A stretch of 64,000 bases of DNA from Bretschneidera sinensis (Eukaryota; Streptophyta; Magnoliopsida; Brassicales; Akaniaceae): positions 66,747,638 through 66,811,637 of the forward strand of contig CM043699.1 in NCBI GenBank assembly GCA_023935145.1, in the 5' to 3' direction. Positions 55,587-64,000 of this stretch are shown one piece after another. Position 1 is the stretch's first letter; each line of letters starts with the position of its first letter. The position numbers and the translations under genes are program-made. The notes under the pieces were generated by a model. That model ran no database searches, was not told the DNA's origin, and saw only the letters and a list, made by a program, of their open reading frames with translations.

Positions 55587-57203
55587 CTGGGGTTAGGAGA
55601 AATCAAACCAACTGATATGGTATTGGAATTGGCTGATCGTTCAGTCAAAGTACCCCGGGGTGTGGTAGAGGATGTTTTGATTCAAATTGATAAATTTTAT
55701 TATCCTGTTGATTTCCTAATTCTTGATACTACTTCTGCTGTAGACACTAACTCTAAAATACCTTTTATTTTGGGTAGACCTTTTCTTGCTACTGCGAATG
55801 CTCTAATAAATTGTAGGAATGGACTCATGAAGTTGTTCTTTGGCAACCTGACCCTTGAAGTAAATATTTTCAATGTTACAAAACAGTCCAAAGATGAGGA
55901 TGAAAACCACCAGCTTTACATGATCGAGTCACTCGTCAATGAGGGAGTTTTCTTATCTCATTATTATGACCCTCTTGAAAATTTTCTTGTTAATCCTGAG
56001 ATAGATTTATTTGATGATAAAACTGATGTAATTGATATATGTGTTGTTTTTGACAAATCTTAAGATTATAGAAATCGGGCATGGCAACCAAGGTTTGAGG
56101 AGCTGCCCGAAAGAAGCAAGACTCAAGTCCCCTCAAGTGTTGAAGCACCTAAAGTCGAATTGAAGCCAGTACCTACGGGTCTAAAACATGCCTTTCTCGG
56201 TCCAGGTGATACCTTTCCCGTTATTATTTTTTCTGAATTATCTGAGACCTAAGGTAAGAGATTAATTCAAACTTTAAATGAACACAAATCAGCCCTGGGA
56301 TGGAGCATTGCTGATTTAAAGGGAATTAGTCCCCTGATCTGCTCCCATAAAATAAATCTGGATGAAGGAACCAGTCCTCGTAGAGACCCTCAATGTAGGC
56401 TTAACCCCACTATGAAAGAAGTAGTGAAAAATGAAGTGCTGAAACTATTAGATGCGGGTATTATATATCCCATAGCTGATAGTAAGTGGGTAAGCCCTAC
56501 ACAAGTCGTCCCTAAAAAGTCCGGAGTCACTGTGATAAAGAATGATATAGGAGAGTTAGTCCCTACCAAGCTTGTGACCGGGTGACGTATGTGCACTGAT
56601 TACAGAAAATTAAATGCTGCCACCCGAAAAGACTACTTCCCACTCCTTTTTATTGACCAAATTCTTGAGCGTGTAGCTGGTCATCCCTTTTACTGTTTTC
56701 TAGATGGATATTCTGGTTACTATCAAATAGAAATTGCATTAGAAGACCAAGAAAGGACCACATTTACATGTCCCTTTGGCACCTATGCTTTTCGTAGAAT
56801 GCCATTCAGATTATATAACGCCCCTGCTACTTTTCAACGCTGCATGATGGGTATTTTTAGTGACATGGTTGAAAATTGCATGGAGGTTTTTATGGATGAC
56901 CTAACTGTTTTTGGATCTTCATTTGAAACATGCTTAATGAATTTAGAAAAAGTATTAATTTGCTGTGAGGAAAAAAGAATTGGTTTTAAATTGGGAAAAA
57001 TGCCATTTCATGGTACCATCCGGTATTATCTTAGGGCATATTGTCTCTTCTAAAGGAATAGAGGTTGATCAATCTAAGATTGAATTAATCTCTAAATTAC
57101 CTGCCCCTAAGACAATATAGGATGTGAGATCTTTCCTTGGTCATGCTAGTTTTTATAGGAGGTTCATACAAAATTTTTCAAATATATCTAGACCACTATG
57201 CGC
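55587..57203 (+). pseudogene. Athila H protease end and reverse transcriptase
   Basis: The protease C-terminal block ILGRPFLATANALINC is near 55770-55815. The RT linker ELKPVPTGLKHAFLGPGDTF leads into RT blocks: RRLNPTMKEVV-like, DAGIIYPIADSKWVSP, CTDYRKLNAATRKDYFP and FLDGYSGYYQI. RMPFRLYNAPATFQRCM and the catalytic box EVFMDDLTVFG (FMDD intact, about 56890) follow. Stops lie at 56062, 56250 and 56582, and a frameshift near 57000 moves GHIVSSKGIEVDQSKIEL to another frame. It is interrupted at 57203 by element C. RT function in this copy is unlikely because of the stops, not the active site. Confidence 0.92.
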
Positions 57204-58017
57204 TGTTGTGAGTTTTAATTTACTCGCAAGCGCACGAGTCGTTTGCAGTATAGCGTTGTGCAAGTGCGAGGTCGAATCCATAGGGAATTGCGTTGTGAAA
57301 ATATAATTTTTAATCTAAACTAACTCTATCTTAACCTAGTTCCGAATTTTGAATGATAATTTGTAAAATAAATTAAAACTAAATTAAATTGATTTTAAAA
57401 CTAATAATAAAAAGCACTAAGTTTCCGAATCCACCCCACCGAAGTTAAGCATACATGTTCTAAAAATATAGCCTATCAAAACATTCAATGAATCCAACTA
57501 TAAGACAAAAAACAAAGAATATCCCAACTAAACCAAAAGCACCCGATGTATCCGCTCTTAACAAATCACAAAGGGAATCCAATTTAATCGAAAAGCATTC
57601 AATGTATCCATCAGATGAAACACAAAGAAAATCCAACAGACAATTTAAACTCAATCAATTATAAGATTAACTCAAATAATTGACAGAACATTTATACTTA
57701 AAATTGTCAGATTTGTACAAGCAAATCTGAACTAGTACGCCAAACAACGGTGGGGCTTCATCTTCAACCTTAGCTGAAGAGTCTAGCCACTCATAACTAT
57801 AAAACTATAATAACAAGTGCTAAACATTTAAACTAAAACAACTGGATATAAAGAAATAAATAAACAACTTTACATGGGAGAAATTCCACTCGCTGACGGG
57901 CGGCGCTTCCCCTCGTGGTAGCAATGCCTTCGGGATCCACCAGAATGCTGACGGATGTCCACCGGTAAACACCAAAGTGGCTTAGGAATTGTACGTTGAA
58001 TTATGAAGCCAAATGGT

Positions 58018-58025
58018 GTTTATAT
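58018..58025 (-). promoter_or_regulatory. TATA box in element C 3' LTR
   Basis: The minus strand reads TATATAAA directly downstream of the CpG motif array. The equivalent in the 5' LTR is at 62364-62371. Confidence 0.6.
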
Positions 58026-58074
58026 AGGGGAAGTCACGGAGCACTGCAGGTTTCAGATTCGATGTGGGATACTG

Positions 58075-58310
58075 GCCCGAGTGCGCTCGATCGCAGAATG
58101 GTGCGATCGATCGCATGTGCGCTCGATTGCATGTCTCGTGCGCACGATCGCATGTGCGCTCGATCGCATGTCTGCTACGATCGATCGTAGATGCACTGAA
58201 CTTCAAATATTTCGATGTGGGATGTTGACCATGCGCTAGTTCGTAGGCAGGTGCGCTCGAGCGCAGGTGCGCTCGATCGCATATCTCGTGCGATCGAGTG
58301 CAATGTCTCC
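58075..58310. repeat. CpG-rich GCGATCGAGCGCAC array, element C 3' LTR
   Basis: At least eight variants of TGCGCTCGATCGCA, many centred on the palindrome TCGATCGA. A stretch between two runs (58195-58250) lacks the motif. The matching array in the 5' LTR is at 62425-62600. Confidence 0.9.
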
Positions 58311-58467
58311 AGAAGCTTCAAATCTCCTGAAATGCTTCATTTTCTCCACAAAGCTGTAAAAACACACAAAACACAAGAAAGACATAAAATAAAGTGAAAT
58401 ACTACTAACTAAAAGCATAACAAATATAAGTTAAGGGTCTAAAATATGCAATATTTAAGACTCATCA

Positions 58468-58482
58468 AATACCCCCAAACTT
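58468..58482 (-). other. Polypurine tract of element C
   Basis: The minus strand reads AAGTTTGGGGGTATT just before the LTR start TGATGAG. Identical 14-base boxes recur at 59451-59464 and 59553-59566. Confidence 0.85.
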
Positions 58483-59734
58483 ATATTTTGCTAGTCTCTT
58501 AGCAAAACAAAATAAAAGACTCAATGAAAAACAAAGAACATAAAGATAAAGTCATCACTCATGGTATCCAAAAATTGAAGGAGCACACATCACCGTGATA
58601 TTCATTCATAAGCAAGCTTAAAAAGGTAAACCCATCTTCTCAATGAATAGAAATGTTAAAATCTAATTACTTACAAAAGGCAGGATAAGGCATCACAAGC
58701 TTGAATCAGTGTAAGGTGAATTAGCATATAAAAATGAAGCTTCCAAATAACTCCAATGTGTAAGGTCTCCATGTCTCAAGATTCACCAAATTTCCCATCA
58801 AAATGAACGAAAAAGGCATAGTAATTTTTTTTTTATTTTTTTTTTTATAATAAGGCAGGACTATGTTTAGTTCCCTTAAGCTTTCTAATTGACCCATGTA
58901 GCGAGTGTTGAGTCAATGACTCCCAAACCAGGTAGTTTTAGGGCATTAGGTGTAAAGACACCCCTAAGGACTTACTAACTCGAGTCAAAAAGGCTACGAA
59001 ATTAAACCGACCTTAATATTACCAAGCAAAATTCCACCTTTTGACGTGAACACTCACTGCTTACTGAGGCAAGAGGTCCAGTTACTCAGCAAAAAGTTTA
59101 TTGATAATTTTTTTTTTATTTTCCTATGCCCAAGAGTTCATCCAACAAGTCATCCAACTTCAGTTAAGATAAGGAAAAATACACATTAAAATCAATGTCA
59201 TACCTCACATAATTTGTGCTACTGTGCTCGTGTTAGATTAGATCAAACATGTGAATTCTCAAATGCCTAAGGTAAGTAACTAAATTTTAAAATTTATCAC
59301 CAGATCATGTGTTCAAAATGTTAAGTTCACCAATGACATCACATCACAGAAAATTTTTAGATCAACTAAAACTTCACGATAACATGAGCATGCATTTATC
59401 TCTATGACGAAAAGACAACAAATTAGGACAAAGTGTGTGATGTGTCTCCCATACCCCCAAACTTAAATTACACATTAACCCCAATGTGTGACTAATATGG
59501 AAAGAGCTGACCTGAGATATGGAGAACTATCTGGACTGGTATGGCTCATAGCATACCCCCAAACTTGAACTGAAGTACGCTTTGTCCCTGAAAAATAAAA
59601 ACTGGAAAACAAAAAAAATACTAGAAACAAACATTAATCATAAAAATGCGAAATAATAAATAAACAAAAGAAAAGATAAGCTGTCGGGTGCCTCCCATGA
59701 GCGCTAAGTTTAACGTCTTCAGCCAGACCCAACA
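58483..59734 (-). other. 3' non-coding region of element C
   Basis: About 1.25 kb without a gene. It contains T/A runs (58828-58848, 59108-59120) and two extra PPT-like boxes (59451-59464, 59553-59566). Confidence 0.75.
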
Positions 59735-61438
59735 TTAGTAAACATGCCCAACTAAACACTCCACCATCTGATCAATAAATGGGAATGGAAAACGATCAGG
59801 CCTAATGGCAGTATTTAATTTACGGTAGTCTAGACACTTTCTCCATCTTGACTGCACTCGAGTTGGAACCAACTCGTTGTCTTTATTTACTACTGTAAAT
59901 TCAGCACGTTTGGGCACGACTGAAATCTGGCACACCCCCTTGCTATCAGAGATGGGATAAATGATCCCTGCCTCTAACAGCTTAATATCTTCTGCCCTCA
60001 CAACCTCTTGCATAGTAGGGTTGAGCCTTCTTTGTGGCTCCCTCGACGGCTCAGCATTCTCCTCCAACTGTATCGTGTGTATCACCAACGAGGGGTTGAT
60101 TCCTTTGACATCCTCAATAGTCCAGCCTATAGCTTCCTGATGCTCTCTTAAGACGTCCAATAATTTCTCCTCTGGAGCATCACCCAAATCTAAAGCTATA
60201 ATTATAGGCAAAGAATCTGCTGGACCTGGGAACTTATACTCAAGATTATCCAGTAAAGGCTTAAGTTCCTTCTTGTGAGGTTCAGGTGTTGTGGTTTCCT
60301 CCGTCTCACTGCTTTCTCGAGGATCAGACTCCAAAATGACATTTACTTCATCGAGTAACTTATCTAAGCCCAAGTCCTCTCCAAAGTGAGCAAAGCATGC
60401 CTCCAAGGGATCCTCAATACGGAATTCATCCATAGTCTCCTCTGTCCTACTACTCTCCCGAGGAGCAGACTCCATGATAGTGTTTGCTTGCTCAAGTAAC
60501 TTATCTAAGTCCAAATCCTCTTCAAACTGAGCAAAGCATGCCTCCATAATGTCCTCAGACTTCCCTTCTTTCTTGGGCGCTTGTAGTCTCTCAGGGTAAG
60601 GCGCTTTAGGTAAAAACGACCCCGAGAGATCCTTAATAATACGAGTGGCTATAGATGGCTCAGTATCTCTCTTCTCATTGTTGCCACTCTCTTGCCCTTG
60701 GTGCATAGCAGGGTTCTCTTCCACTTGATTGTCCACTTGTCTCCCAGACAAGTATGGGACAGTTGATTGCACTTGTTCCTGCCAATGCATTGGAGTTGAA
60801 GAATTTCCCACCTCAAACTGTTCCTTTGGGTTAGGCTCAGATTGACTGGGGAACTCTCCTTCCTCTCCTTCACCCACGTAACTTGCGATTTGATCAATTT
60901 GACTCTCTAGTGTGGCAATCGCTTGGGTGTTTCCTATTGTTGCACTCATCACTTCACTCATAGATTGGCTAGTCGTTTTCATGAAATCATTGAGAGTGTC
61001 CTCCAATGACTGTGAAACCGACGCTGGCGCTTGAATGGGAGCTTGGTAAGCGGGTGATGGTGCTGGATAAGCTGAGTGACCATAATTTGGAATTGGTGGA
61101 GGAAATTCGGGAGTGTAAGGGGCTCCTCCCTGATTCATCAGTTGGTTCTGCTCCCATGAAAAATTAGAGTGGTCCCACCACCTTGGATTGTATGTTTCGG
61201 AGCAAGATCCATTTGATTGCCAACAACAGTCATTGACAGCATTCATTTGTTCCATAGGATACTCGGCATAAGCCGGCATTGATGGGCAATTCTGTGCTAG
61301 ATGCATGGGACTAGCACAGATGGAACAACTTTCAACATTGAAAGTGTTGGCAGCATTGAGGGACGGGCCGGTCATTTTAACGAAATCCTTGAGGGCGTCC
61401 TCTAAAGACTGTGAAACCGACGTTGGATTCATCCACAT
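59735..61438 (-). CDS. Element C single ORF: gag C-terminal part fused to start of RT (567 aa)
   Basis: An open frame from ATG 61438 to the stop at 59735. A zinc knuckle, C-x2-C-x4-H-x4-C, lies at residues 38-51 (CSICASPMHLAQNC). The motif SVSQSLED occurs at residues 7 and 140. An acidic module of about 37 residues (EACFAQFEEDLDLDKLLEQA) is duplicated with a 47-residue period (299-335 and 346-382), where Athila gag would lead into protease. From about residue 390 the frame resembles the pre-RT linker and first RT block (IGWTIEDVKGINPS, RRLNPTMQEVV, CLDYRKLNTAIRPDRFPFPF), ending soon after at GHVY with no catalytic Asp box. The capsid domain and protease are absent. RNA binding is plausible; enzyme activity is not. 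It may be expressed, but I cannot tell. Confidence 0.8.
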   Translation of the reverse strand: MWMNPTSVSQSLEDALKDFVKMTGPSLNAANTFNVESCSICASPMHLAQNCPSMPAYAEYPMEQMNAVNDCCWQSNGSCSETYNPRWWDHSNFSWEQNQLMNQGGAPYTPEFPPPIPNYGHSAYPAPSPAYQAPIQAPASVSQSLEDTLNDFMKTTSQSMSEVMSATIGNTQAIATLESQIDQIASYVGEGEEGEFPSQSEPNPKEQFEVGNSSTPMHWQEQVQSTVPYLSGRQVDNQVEENPAMHQGQESGNNEKRDTEPSIATRIIKDLSGSFLPKAPYPERLQAPKKEGKSEDIMEACFAQFEEDLDLDKLLEQANTIMESAPRESSRTEETMDEFRIEDPLEACFAHFGEDLGLDKLLDEVNVILESDPRESSETEETTTPEPHKKELKPLLDNLEYKFPGPADSLPIIIALDLGDAPEEKLLDVLREHQEAIGWTIEDVKGINPSLVIHTIQLEENAEPSREPQRRLNPTMQEVVRAEDIKLLEAGIIYPISDSKGVCQISVVPKRAEFTVVNKDNELVPTRVQSRWRKCLDYRKLNTAIRPDRFPFPFIDQMVECLVGHVY

Positions 61439-61523
61439 GATTTTTTTTTTTTAACAAAAAAGATAACTAACTAGTAGAAAAATAAAATCATTTTAGACCA
61501 AAAATTTTCACAAACCAAACAAT

Positions 61524-61541
61524 TCCCCGGCAACGGCGCCA
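61524..61541 (-). other. Primer binding site of element C, tRNA-Asp type
   Basis: The minus strand reads TGGCGCCGTTGCCGGGGA, an exact match to the tRNA-Asp-type site, a few bases inside the LTR end at 61548. Confidence 0.95.
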
Positions 61542-62363
61542 AAAACTTGTTGTGAGTTTTAATTTACTCGCAAGCGCACGAGTCGTTTGCAGTATAGCGT
61601 TGTGCAAGTGCGAGGTCGAATCCACAGGGAATTGCGTTGTGAAAATATAATTTTTAATCTAAACTAACTCTATCTTAACCTAGTTCCGAATTTTGAATGA
61701 TAATTTGTAAAATAAATTAAAACTAAATTAAATTGATTTTAAAACTAATAATAAAAAGCACTAAGGTTTCCGAATCCACCCCACCGAAGTTAAGCATACA
61801 TGTTCTAAAAATATAGCCTATCAAAACATTCAATGAATCCAACTATAAGACAAAAAACAAAGAATATCCCAACTAAACCAAAAGCACCCGATGTATCCGC
61901 TCTTAACAAATCACAAAGGGAATCCAATTTAATCGAAAAGCATTCAATGTATCCATCAGATGAAACACAAAGAAAATCCAACAGACAATTTAAACTCAAT
62001 CAATTATAAGATTAACTCAAATAATTGACAGAACATTTATACTAAAAATTGTCAGATTTGTACAAGCAAATCTGAACTACTACGCCAAACAACGGCAGGG
62101 CTTCATCTTCAACCTTAGCTGAAGAGTCTAGCCACTCATAACTATAAAACTATAATAACACGTGCTAAACATTTAAACTAAAACAACTGGATATAAAGAA
62201 ATAAATAAACAACTTTACATGGAAGAAATTCCACTCGCTGACGGGCGGCGCTTCCCCTCGTGGTAGCAATGCCTTCGGGATCCACCAGAATGCTGACGGA
62301 TGTCCACCGGTAAACACCAAAGTGGCTTAGGAATTGTACGTTGAATTATGAAGCCAAATGGTG

Positions 62364-62371
62364 TTTATATA
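62364..62371 (-). promoter_or_regulatory. TATA box of element C 5' LTR
   Basis: The minus strand reads TATATAAA about 390 bp from the LTR start, just after the GCGATCGAGCGCAC array. It is the likely core promoter of element C. Confidence 0.6.
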
Positions 62372-62424
62372 GGGGAAGTCACAGAGCACTGCAGGTTTCA
62401 GATTCGATGTGGGATACTGGCCCG

Positions 62425-62600
62425 AGTGCGCTCGATCGCATGTCTTGTGCGCACGATCGCATGTGCGCTCGATCGCATGTCTGCTACGATCGATCGTAGA
62501 TGCACTGAACTTCAAATATTTTGATGTGGGATGTTGACCATGCGCTCGTTCGTAGGCAGGTGCGCTCGATCGCATATCTCGTGCGATCGAGCGCAATGTC
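62425..62600. repeat. CpG-rich GCGATCGAGCGCAC array, element C 5' LTR
   Basis: Six or so variants of TGCGCTCGATCGCA, two fewer than in the 3' LTR, giving the 51-bp length difference between the LTRs. Confidence 0.9.
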
Positions 62601-62765
62601 TCCAGAAGCTTCAAATCTCCTGAAATGCTTCATTTTCTCCACAAAGCTGTAAAAACACACAAAACACAAGAAAGACATAAAATAAAGTGAAATACTACTA
62701 ACTAAGAGCATAACAAATATAAGTTAAGGGTCTAAAATATGCAATATTTAAGACTCATCATGCGC

Positions 62766-63224
62766 CCTCCTAGTTAAAGATACCCCTTTTGAGTGGACTC
62801 AAGCTTGTCAAGAGGCCTTTAAAGCGCTGATTGGCAAGCTTACTTCCGCACCTATAATGCAGTCATCGGATTGGACTTTACCTTTTGAAATCATGTGCGA
62901 TGCTAGTGACTACGCTGTAGGTGCTGTTCTTGGACAACGAGGGGAGGGTAAACCTTTTGTCATTTATTATGCTAGTAAGACTTTAAATAGTGCTCAAATG
63001 AATTACTCTACAACTGAAAAAGAGTTGCTAGCTGTAGTATTTGTTTTAGATAAATTTCGTGCTCATTTAATTGGTTCTCCTATCCTTATTTTTACAGATC
63101 ATGCAGCCCTTAAATATCTTCTTACGAAGAAAGATGCTAAGGCACGACTAATCCGATGGATTCTCCTCTTGCAAGAATTTGATATCACCATCAAAGATAA
63201 AAAAGGAGTGGAGAATGTAGTAGC
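62766..63224 (+). pseudogene. Athila H RNase H, resumed after element C
   Basis: It continues the frame left at 57203. Blocks are [55 protein letters not shown] and [20 protein letters not shown], the connection and RNase H region of Gypsy pol. The frame is open with catalytic Asp, Glu and Asp visible. It is cut after VENVVAD by LTR K at 63225. Confidence 0.92.
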
Positions 63225-63390
63225 TGATGAGTCTTAAATATTGCATATTTTAGACCCTTAACTTACATTTGTTATGCTCTTACTTAGTAGTATTTTACTT
63301 TATTTTACGTTTTTCTTGTGTTTTGTGTGTTTTTACAGCTTTGTGGAGAAAATGAAGCATTTCAGGAGATTTGAAGCTTCTGGAGACATT

Positions 63391-63600
63391 GCGATCGATC
63401 GCACGAGATATACGATCGAGCGCACCTGCCTATGATCGAGCGCAAGGTCATCAATCCCACATCGAAATGTCTGCAGTACATCGCACCAGCGCGATCGAGC
63501 GCACCAGACACGCGATCGAGCGCACCTGAGATCGAGCGCACCAGACACGCGATCGAGCGCATCTGCGATCGATCGCAACATACTGCGATCGAGCGCACTC
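63391..63600. repeat. CpG-rich GCGATCGAGCGCAC array, LTR K
   Basis: About nine motif copies, arranged differently from those in element C, with a stretch without the motif at 63445-63485. Confidence 0.9.
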
Positions 63601-63652
63601 GGGCTAGTATCCCACATCATTTTTGCAAGCCACATTAGTCTGGGTCTTCCCC

Positions 63653-63660
63653 TATATAAA
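63653..63660 (+). promoter_or_regulatory. TATA box of LTR K
   Basis: TATATAAA about 50 bp downstream of the motif array, matching the place of the TATA boxes in element C. Confidence 0.6.
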
Positions 63661-64000
63661 CACCACCTGACTTCATAATTCAGTGTACAATTCCTGAGCC
63701 ACTTTGGTGTTTACCGGTTGACGTCCGCCAACATTCTGGTGGATCCCGAAGGCATTGCTACCACGAGGGGAAGCACCGCCAGGCAGCGAGTGGAATTTCT
63801 CCCATATAAAGTTGTTTATTTATTTCTTTATATTCAGTTGTTTTTAGTTTAAATGTTTAGCACTTGTTATTATAGTTTTATAGTTATGAGTGGCTAGATT
63901 CTTCAGCTAAGGTTGAAGATGAAGCCCCGCCGTTGTTTGGCGTAGTAGTTCAGATTTGCTTGTACAAATCTGACAATTTTTAGTATAAATGTTCTGTAAA

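Larger units (their letters stand above)
57204..58467 (-). repeat. 3' LTR of element C
   Basis: 1264 bp, plus-strand ends TGTTGTGAGTTTTAATT and TTTAAGACTCATCA. It differs from the 5' LTR mainly by about 51 bp of extra sequence in the CpG motif array (58075-58310). The small ORFs inside are products of the repeat. Confidence 0.95.
57204..62760 (-). mobile_element. Element C: non-autonomous Athila-like LTR retrotransposon, full length
   Basis: 5557 bp with a perfect 5-bp target duplication TGCGC (57199-57203 and 62761-62765), two nearly identical LTRs (1264 and 1213 bp), a perfect tRNA-Asp-type PBS, a PPT and one open frame of 567 codons. It lacks the gag N-terminal half, protease, most of RT, RNase H and integrase, so it would need proteins from another element. 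The near-identical LTRs and open frame suggest recent insertion. Confidence 0.95.
61548..62760 (-). repeat. 5' LTR of element C
   Basis: 1213 bp, nearly identical to 57204-58467. It contains the CpG array (62425-62600) and the TATA box (62364-62371). Read on the minus strand it would drive transcription of the ORF at 61438. Confidence 0.95.
50715..63224 (+). mobile_element. Athila element H, interrupted by element C
   Basis: LTR (50715-53349), PBS, gag, PR and RT to 57203, then element C, then the rest of RNase H (62766-63224), where LTR K cuts in. The most complete Athila coding region of the window. The frame is in phase across element C when C and one TGCGC copy are disregarded. Integrase, ORF2 and the 3' LTR lie beyond the window or are lost. 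Confidence 0.9.
63225..64000 (+). repeat. LTR K of the element C family, continues past the window
   Basis: It starts TGATGAGTCTTAAATATTGC and follows the C LTR through to GTTCTGTAAA at the window end. The orientation is opposite to element C. It may be a 5' LTR of a complete element or a solo LTR. It includes a CpG motif array (63391-63600) and a TATA box (63653-63660). Confidence 0.92.

Noticed and set aside
57982..58418. Arg/Ser/Ala-rich ORFs (RSIACALDRM type) on both strands, also at 62327-62711 and 63333-63638
   Set aside because: Products of the GCGATCGAGCGCAC array in all frames. The reading frames differ between LTR copies.
63391..63600. GCGATCGAGCGCAC array as a CRISPR array or satellite DNA
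   Set aside because: Units are adjacent or irregularly spaced variants of a 14-base motif inside an LTR, with no constant repeat-spacer pattern. The setting is a plant retroelement.

Overview
The window is plant nuclear DNA, most likely from an AT-rich eudicot genome, and is made almost entirely of nested and decayed transposable elements. I found no convincing host gene, tRNA, rRNA or CRISPR array. A plant origin is shown by Athila-type Ty3/Gypsy elements (PBS matching tRNA-Asp), Tekay/Del-like chromovirus remains, Tork-like Copia elements (PBS matching initiator tRNA-Met) and a 5'-truncated L1-type LINE with the usual plant 3' end. The species cannot be told from the sequence.

Layout. 1-2339: 5' part of a minus-strand Athila element (gag, PBS, LTR). 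2340-3601: plus-strand Copia RT fragment joined to its 3' LTR. 3602-7541 and 33481-36817: two halves of one minus-strand Copia element ('Copia-2'), split in gag by a 25.9 kb compound insertion. That insertion (7542-33480, target duplication TATAG) is a large LTR element ('D') with 2.5-2.7 kb LTRs and no recognisable genes. D contains a Tork-like Copia element 'E' (13703-20746, target duplication AATAC) and an Athila element 'F' (21127-31028) that landed 11 bp inside D's 3' LTR. E in turn carries a rearranged LTR 'G' (17070-18641).

36974-40196: 5' part of a chromovirus-like Gypsy element 'A' (LTR, gag, protease). 40197-49124: a longer Tekay-like element 'B' with gag, PR, RT, RNase H, INT and chromodomain-like tail, all broken. 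Its 5' LTR holds a solo Copia LTR and its 3' LTR holds a LINE fragment. 49125-50714: minus-strand Athila gag and truncated LTR 'J'. 50715-63224: plus-strand Athila 'H' with gag-PR-RT-RNase H, carrying a solo Copia LTR (51565-52516, TSD TTCTT) in its LTR and interrupted in pol by 'C' (57204-62760, TSD TGCGC). C is a young-looking non-autonomous Athila-like element with one open 567-codon frame. 63225-64000: start of another LTR of the C family ('K'), in the opposite orientation.

Relative ages follow from the nesting: Copia-2 is older than D, D is older than E and F, and E is older than G; likewise J is older than H, and H is older than C and K. C and K look youngest: C's two LTRs are nearly identical, its frame is open, and all copies keep dense CpG motifs. 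Nearly every other coding region has stops and frameshifts, many of them C-to-T or G-to-A changes as expected from methylation and deamination in silent plant repeats.

The points most worth checking are the RT-less Athila with a continuous PR-to-RNase H frame, the amber codon shared by two Athila copies, the non-autonomous element C with a duplicated acidic module, the CpG-rich GCGATCGAGCGCAC-type arrays upstream of TATA boxes in the C/K/G LTR family, the C/K inverted LTR pair, and the strongly C-depleted, gene-less interior of D.
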